Shown here: piece after piece, positions 9,609-13,230 of the stretch
How positions within the stretch are numbered: the first letter of the stretch is position 1
How the letters are laid out: each line of letters starts with the position of its first letter
Assembly: GCA_027604005.1 (NCBI GenBank)
Contig: JADGJT010000416.1
Location: 5,012 to 18,241 of the forward strand
From: Dinochytrium kinnereticum
Taxonomy: Eukaryota > Chytridiomycota > Chytridiomycetes > Chytridiales > Chytridiaceae
Direction of reading: 5' to 3'
Length of the DNA stretch: 13,230 bases
The notes under the pieces: generated by a model
Seen by the model: only the letters and a program-made list of their open reading frames with translations
Database searches by the model: none
What the model was told of the DNA's origin: nothing
Made by a program: the position numbers and the translations under genes

Positions 9609-9706
9609 GTTTTTGTTTTTTTTGTTTGTTTTTTGTTTGTTTTTTGGTGCTAAAGGAAAAGGTTTTCCCCTCACAAAAAAAAAAACACAAAAAAAACAAA
9701 AAAACA
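9609..9706. repeat. T-rich / A-rich inverted tracts around a short hairpin
   Basis: A T-rich tract with spaced G (9609-9645) faces an A-rich tract with spaced C (9674-9704). Between them GGAAAA-GG-TTTTCC (9655-9668) is itself self-complementary. Imperfect fold-back pairing over nearly 100 bases is possible. It lies in the presumed 3' untranslated region of the small minus-strand gene. Confidence 0.6.
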
Positions 9707-9737
9707 TCACCTTTTCACCAAATGCCCCTTCTTTCCT

Positions 9738-10134
9738 TTACCAGTAGCCTTCCTCCCGCAACCCCTCTTTAATCCCCTTGCTGAACAACTCCCCAGCATT
9801 TTCGCCCGAAAATGGGCTCTGGCGAGAGGGAGTGGTGTTGTCACAGGTGACGAGATGGTTATGGTTCATTGCTCTCTCTTCATGGGATGCTTTTAGAAGT
9901 TGATTTGTGAAAGCACGTGAAACTAATACAGAAACATGTGGCGAGAAAATGCTCCCAGTCAGGGACATACCCCGTAAAGTCGCTTGATTTTGTTTGTGAG
10001 CTTTGCGAGGTCGAGGATCAATAAGATGATCTACTCGTATATATATATTTTTTTCTCCTTCTTGGCTTCTTTTACTATGTACAAAAAATCCATTCCATTT
10101 ATACCCCTCTTCTAGAGAATCTGCTCGGCGTCAT
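9738..10134 (-). CDS. Tentative small-protein gene, unknown function
   Basis: Not recognised. The best-supported part is the last exon, 9818-9738, reading SPFSGENAGELFSKGIKEG then LREEGYW and TAA. A phase-compatible intron 9970-9819 (GTATGT donor, CGCCAG acceptor) joins it to exon 10030-9971, which encodes a hydrophobic then basic helix (IILLILDLAKLTNKIKRLYG). A first exon 10134-10105 (MTPSRFSRRG; donor GTATAA, acceptor GAGTAG) would complete a 56-residue protein, but its donor overlaps a TATAAA-like box and the intron lacks a good pyrimidine tract. The alternative is an unspliced 76-residue frame from an ATG at 9968. Codon choice in the last exon moves toward G/T endings, as in the firm genes here. 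A downstream AATAAA at 9607-9602 also fits. Existence is moderately likely; the 5' structure is uncertain. Confidence 0.35.
10097..10103 (-). promoter_or_regulatory. Possible TATA box for the small minus-strand gene
   Basis: GGGGTATAAATGG on the minus strand contains TATAAAT about 130 bases upstream of the ATG at 9968. If it is a TATA box, the unspliced 76-residue model is favoured; if its GTATAA is a splice donor, the 56-residue model is favoured. The two readings exclude each other. Confidence 0.25.
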
Positions 10135-11686
10135 GAGTTTGTGAAAGTTCTGCTATTTCCTCCAAACGCTCTGCACTTGGACCGACCTCCCTTATTTCCG
10201 GCACCTCCTTTCTCCATTTGCACAAAGCGATCCTTCCGCTCCTTTCGGGGCTATTTCACCCTCCTCACGCGGGGCCACGCGGTTTCTCCTCTTGTCGACG
10301 TGATAGTAAGGAGAGAGACAGTGGGGACTGACCAGCGCGTGTTGACGTCGGTTCCGACGCTGGGACTTTTAACAGATGTGTTTGGTTGTTACTTGGTTTT
10401 TAGTATTGGACATCTTTCTCCCTGGTTATACGATGATTTTGGTGTGAGAGCTGAGGCTGGTCTACGTATCAACACCACGAGTCATGATTGACCTGTTACG
10501 TGAGTGAATGAAAATCCGCGCTCGTTCATTTAATTGAGTGGATCGAGGTCAGACAGTCTCATTGCGCGGGACGACCTCAACTCTTTCACAAACAGCCAGT
10601 ATCGGCGAGATCCCCACCACTAAACTAAACCGAGGGTTGTGTCAAAAAGCTCGCCTTTGCTGCGATGCCAACCGCTGATCGAGGTCAATAAATAATCATC
10701 GATAAATGGGGTGACAACACAAGACGTCTGAACGGAGCGCCCTTTGAGGAGACGTTGTCACGCAGAAGAATGCACGTCAACACCCCGCGCATGCGCTATT
10801 CAATCAACAGGAGGAAAGAGGCCACTTTTCTTGGAAATAATAAGAGAGCGTGTAGAATTGGAGTGAAATCGCACGGACGATCGCCTGTCACCCTTGCTTG
10901 TTGCCGTCCTGTCCCTTTCCCTCAATAGGGTGGGATTTGACAAAGGCGGATGGAGGCATTGATTTTGGGTTGGTTGAGAGGGGGGGAGGTCAATCTCTTT
11001 AAAAAGGATCGAAATCCGTCCCCCCCTTGCCTCAGCAAGAGATGTGGGCGTCGATGTTGATGGTCACCGGCAGAGACAGAGTGTCGGAGTGGATCGGATG
11101 AAAGCCATCGACGACCCAACACTTGACCATTCCGCCAACCAAACAAAGGGTTCCATCTCCCTGGAACTATGGCTAGATCCAACGGTACACTGGAAAGATT
11201 GCTTGTGTGGCCAATGAGCAACTGGATCTCTCCGTCCGGCCAATGAAAACCCTCGATGAGGTTGAAGGTGAGCGGAGTTGAATGCGGTCGAGATCTTGTC
11301 GAGCTTGTTGATTGGCTTGATCGTTTCCTTGTCACGGTGATTTCATCCTGTGTGACGCTAGAATCAGAACTTTGGCGTTTCGATGAGTCCCGACTGCAGG
11401 CTGTGTGGAATCGTGGATTGCCTTTTGTGAATGGCACCGCCGGTTTTCTTGCAGCCTGATCCTTGTTCTGGCCAATCATATGCAGGCGGAGGGCTGTCAC
11501 CGATCATGTTGGGTGCGATTCGGCCTGTTTTCAAAGGTTGAGATTTGGTTGGGGTTTATATATATGTGCGGTTGTCGTCTATTCCGTTCAGGAAAGAAAG
11601 ACGACTTTACGTTCAACAACTGCCTTCAACTGCTCCGTCTCCTCCGACACCGTCCTGACGGCCTTGTTGTTGACTGTGCTGTGATT

Positions 11687-11709
11687 AACTGACTGACTGA
11701 CTGACTGAC
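11687..11709. repeat. ACTG tetranucleotide repeat
   Basis: About five and a half tandem copies of ACTG in the region upstream of the F-box gene. Confidence 0.9.
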
Positions 11710-11776
11710 GTTGGGTGTGAGGCTGTTCATTATTCGCATCCTGTTGAGCTTTTGCCACTTGACTACGAAGGTGCGT

Positions 11777-11798
11777 CTTCTCTCTCTCTCTCTCGCTC
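11777..11798. repeat. CT dinucleotide repeat
   Basis: A run of TC/CT units with one interruption (TCGCTC), upstream of the F-box gene. It may be a promoter pyrimidine tract. Confidence 0.8.
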
Positions 11799-12121
11799 TT
11801 GGATATCCTGCTTTGCTAGAATGTGGAATTGGGCATCTGCTTGCTTTCTGTGCCTCTCCCTGTGATTCGATGTGGGGGGTGAACTCATTCCGTGCTTTAC
11901 TTCTTCACCGATCCACTGGTGAAGTTCACACACGGTCTTTCCATCACATCAGGTGGAGAGGGTGCGGTTTTGTCAACTGGTTGTTCACCACCGTCTCACT
12001 CTGGCCGAGCTTTCTTCCATGACCTTCCATGACATCAACTGATGGTTCGATCCGTTGTTTACTTTTTTTTAGGGATCTCACTTTATTTTGTTGTGCTCAT
12101 CGAGGAGCGTCCTTTTAAGAA

Positions 12122-13163
12122 ATGATGATGGCATCGCCATTGCCCAACCACTGTGATAGGACTCTTCACCATAGGGAGGCTCTCTCGACCTCGACTGTTG
12201 GGACGTCACCAACTGCCAGCTTTGCTAAGCATAGGAGGAATAGGATGATGCCAAGGGAGGCTTATGGTGGACATGGATCGTTCATCTCTTCTCAACGAAT
12301 GTCAACAGCATCACCCATTTACCTTCACTCGCCCGACTCCGCCACCGCTTCCATCAACTGCCCTCAGACCATCCACTCGGCTCCATTCGGCTTGGTCATC
12401 ACGACCACGTTGGTGGAACCCGCGACCCTCTTTCCTGCATTGCCTTTGCCACATTTTGGAGACATGGACGTTGAGCATCCGTCTTCACCAAGGGAATCTT
12501 GCCTTCATCATCACCACAAACGATTGTCTTTCATCCCTCTGGATGTTGTATCCAACATCTTCCACTTTCTTTCCGACGACCCCCGAACCCTCGCATCCGC
12601 TTCCCTCGTCTCAAGAGCGTGGCACGACCTCGCCAATTCAACGCTATGGGAATCACCCAAAGAATCCTCCTTAAAGAACATGATGATCTGCCTCGCAAAC
12701 GCACGTCAATCCCGTCTCCTCTCCATCGCATCCAACTCAAACCCCCTCACCTCCTCAACAGTCCACCTCCCATGGCCAGCTCGGTACATCCGAAACCTCT
12801 CCTTCCCAAATCACCCGGACCCATTCCTCGTGTCCTCCTCCTTTGCCATCACCTTGCTGAGCGTCCGGCTCTCACCTCTGACCACGACGCTTCGGTCGCT
12901 GGTGATCCCGAATCTGGATGACATCCCGCCGCGGTTTGTGTGCATGCTGCTTTCGGCTTCCCCTGGGTTGGAGAGGGTTGAGCTTGGGGGGAAGATGGTC
13001 ACGGATGGGTTGATTGCGAATCTGCCGGTTTGGTGTCCTGAGGTTGTGGAGGTTGCGTTGAGGGGGACGAGTGTGTCTGCTTTGGGGTTGGTGAGTGTTT
13101 TGGGGAGGTTTGGGAGGGGGTTGGTGAGGTTGGAGGTGGAGAGGTTGGATGGGACGGATGGAT
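12122..13163 (+). CDS. F-box protein with leucine-rich-repeat-like segment, first exon (partial at window end)
   Basis: The frame is open from just after an in-frame TAA at 12116 and starts with three ATG codons in a row (12122). It runs 347 codons to a GTGAGT donor at 13164, after which the DNA is T-rich intron to the window end. Residues 1-114 are Ser/Thr/Pro-rich without a known domain. The F-box is at about 135-175: RLSFIPLDVVSNIFHFLSDD, then TLASASLVSRAWHDLANSTL and W. F-box proteins bind Skp1 through this motif and recruit substrates to SCF ubiquitin ligases. Downstream, TLRSLVIPNLDD, LLSASPGLERVELGG and CPEVVEVALRGTSV are spaced like fungal leucine-rich repeats, so substrate choice by an LRR domain is likely. 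The start could also be the in-frame ATG at 12299 or 12464; the first was kept because the frame is continuous. The substrate is unknown. Confidence 0.85.
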
Positions 13164-13230
13164 GTGAGTTTTGCGGGGTTTTGCCTTTTTTTGTTTTTGT
13201 TTTTTCTTTTTCTTTTTCTTTTTTTTTTTT
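13164..13230 (+). other. Start of the first intron of the F-box gene
   Basis: Begins with GTGAGT, a near-ideal donor, and passes into a T/C-rich tract that reaches the window end. If it were not spliced, the frame would continue as a run of Phe, Val and Ser, which is not credible as protein. Confidence 0.8.

Larger units (their letters stand above)
10135..12121. other. Intergenic DNA between the small minus-strand gene and the F-box gene
   Basis: No gene is called. The stretch holds an exact 11-bp direct repeat, GATCGAGGTCA (10541-10551 and 10677-10687), a perfect 10-bp palindrome GCGCATGCGC (10787-10796), an ACTG repeat, a CT repeat, and a hairpin CTTCACC / GGTGAAG near 11904-11925. Several frames of 60 to 190 codons are open, often on both strands over the same bases (for example minus 11500-10922 against plus 11256-11459), which is why none is accepted. 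The last few hundred bases should include the F-box gene promoter; a T-rich run ending in AGG near 12061-12074 could be the acceptor of a 5'-UTR intron. Confidence 0.4.

Noticed and set aside
10031..10250. Minus-strand frame open except for two TAG codons, suggesting a reassigned TAG
   Set aside because: The GTPase-like gene appears to end in TAG, upstream parts of this frame also have TGA, and two stops in a weak region are expected by chance.
10141..10491. Plus-strand 116-codon frame
   Set aside because: It has no ATG near its start and no recognisable features, and the minus strand over the same bases is at least as protein-like.
12043..12052. GGTTCGATCC, a B-box-like sequence suggesting a tRNA gene
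   Set aside because: The flanking bases do not form a T-arm stem, and no acceptor stem, anticodon arm or A-box was found at the right distance.
12264..12921. Plus-strand frames of 136 and 140 codons overlapping the F-box exon
   Set aside because: They lie in other reading frames over the F-box exon; the F-box frame has the domain match, the longer open frame and the good donor.

Overview
The window reads as nuclear DNA of a fungus. The main evidence is a full Cdc24-type Rho guanine-nucleotide exchange factor with CH, DH, PH and PB1 regions in that order, an architecture typical of fungi. Its genes have short spliceosomal introns (about 43 to 313 nt) with GTAAGT, GTATGT or GTGAGC-like donors and one TACTAAC branch site. 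A chytrid or another early-diverging lineage would fit the long Gln/Pro/Gly-rich linkers and homopolymer-rich introns, but the phylum cannot be settled from this window.

Layout. (1) 77-4519, minus strand: CDC24, five exons, about 1289 residues, complete. (2) 4520-7117: upstream DNA with a GGAT tetranucleotide satellite next to the CDC24 start, AT-rich DNA and small inverted repeats, and no convincing gene. (3) 7118-8474, minus strand: a complete six-exon gene for a 245-residue protein with an N-terminal membrane anchor and an Arf/SR-beta-like GTPase fold whose nucleotide-binding motifs are degenerate. (4) 8475-9600: intergenic. (5) 9738-10134, minus strand: a tentative small gene of 56 or 76 residues, with a hairpin-forming T/A-rich trailer and an AATAAA signal. 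(6) 10135-12121: intergenic, with simple repeats and short repeated motifs. (7) 12122 to at least 13163, plus strand: the first exon of an F-box protein, which runs into an intron cut by the window end.

The genes do not form an obvious pathway. CDC24 controls polarity through Cdc42, the membrane-anchored GTPase-like protein probably acts at an endomembrane, and the F-box protein would select substrates for an SCF ubiquitin ligase. No mobile element, CRISPR array, rRNA or tRNA was found.

The most interesting observations are the GTPase-like protein with G1, G3 and G4 motifs all altered, a sharp switch of synonymous codon endings along individual exons (C-rich at the 5' side, almost only G/T at the 3' side), and a stop-free 63-nt intron inside the CDC24 DH domain whose retention would insert 21 residues.
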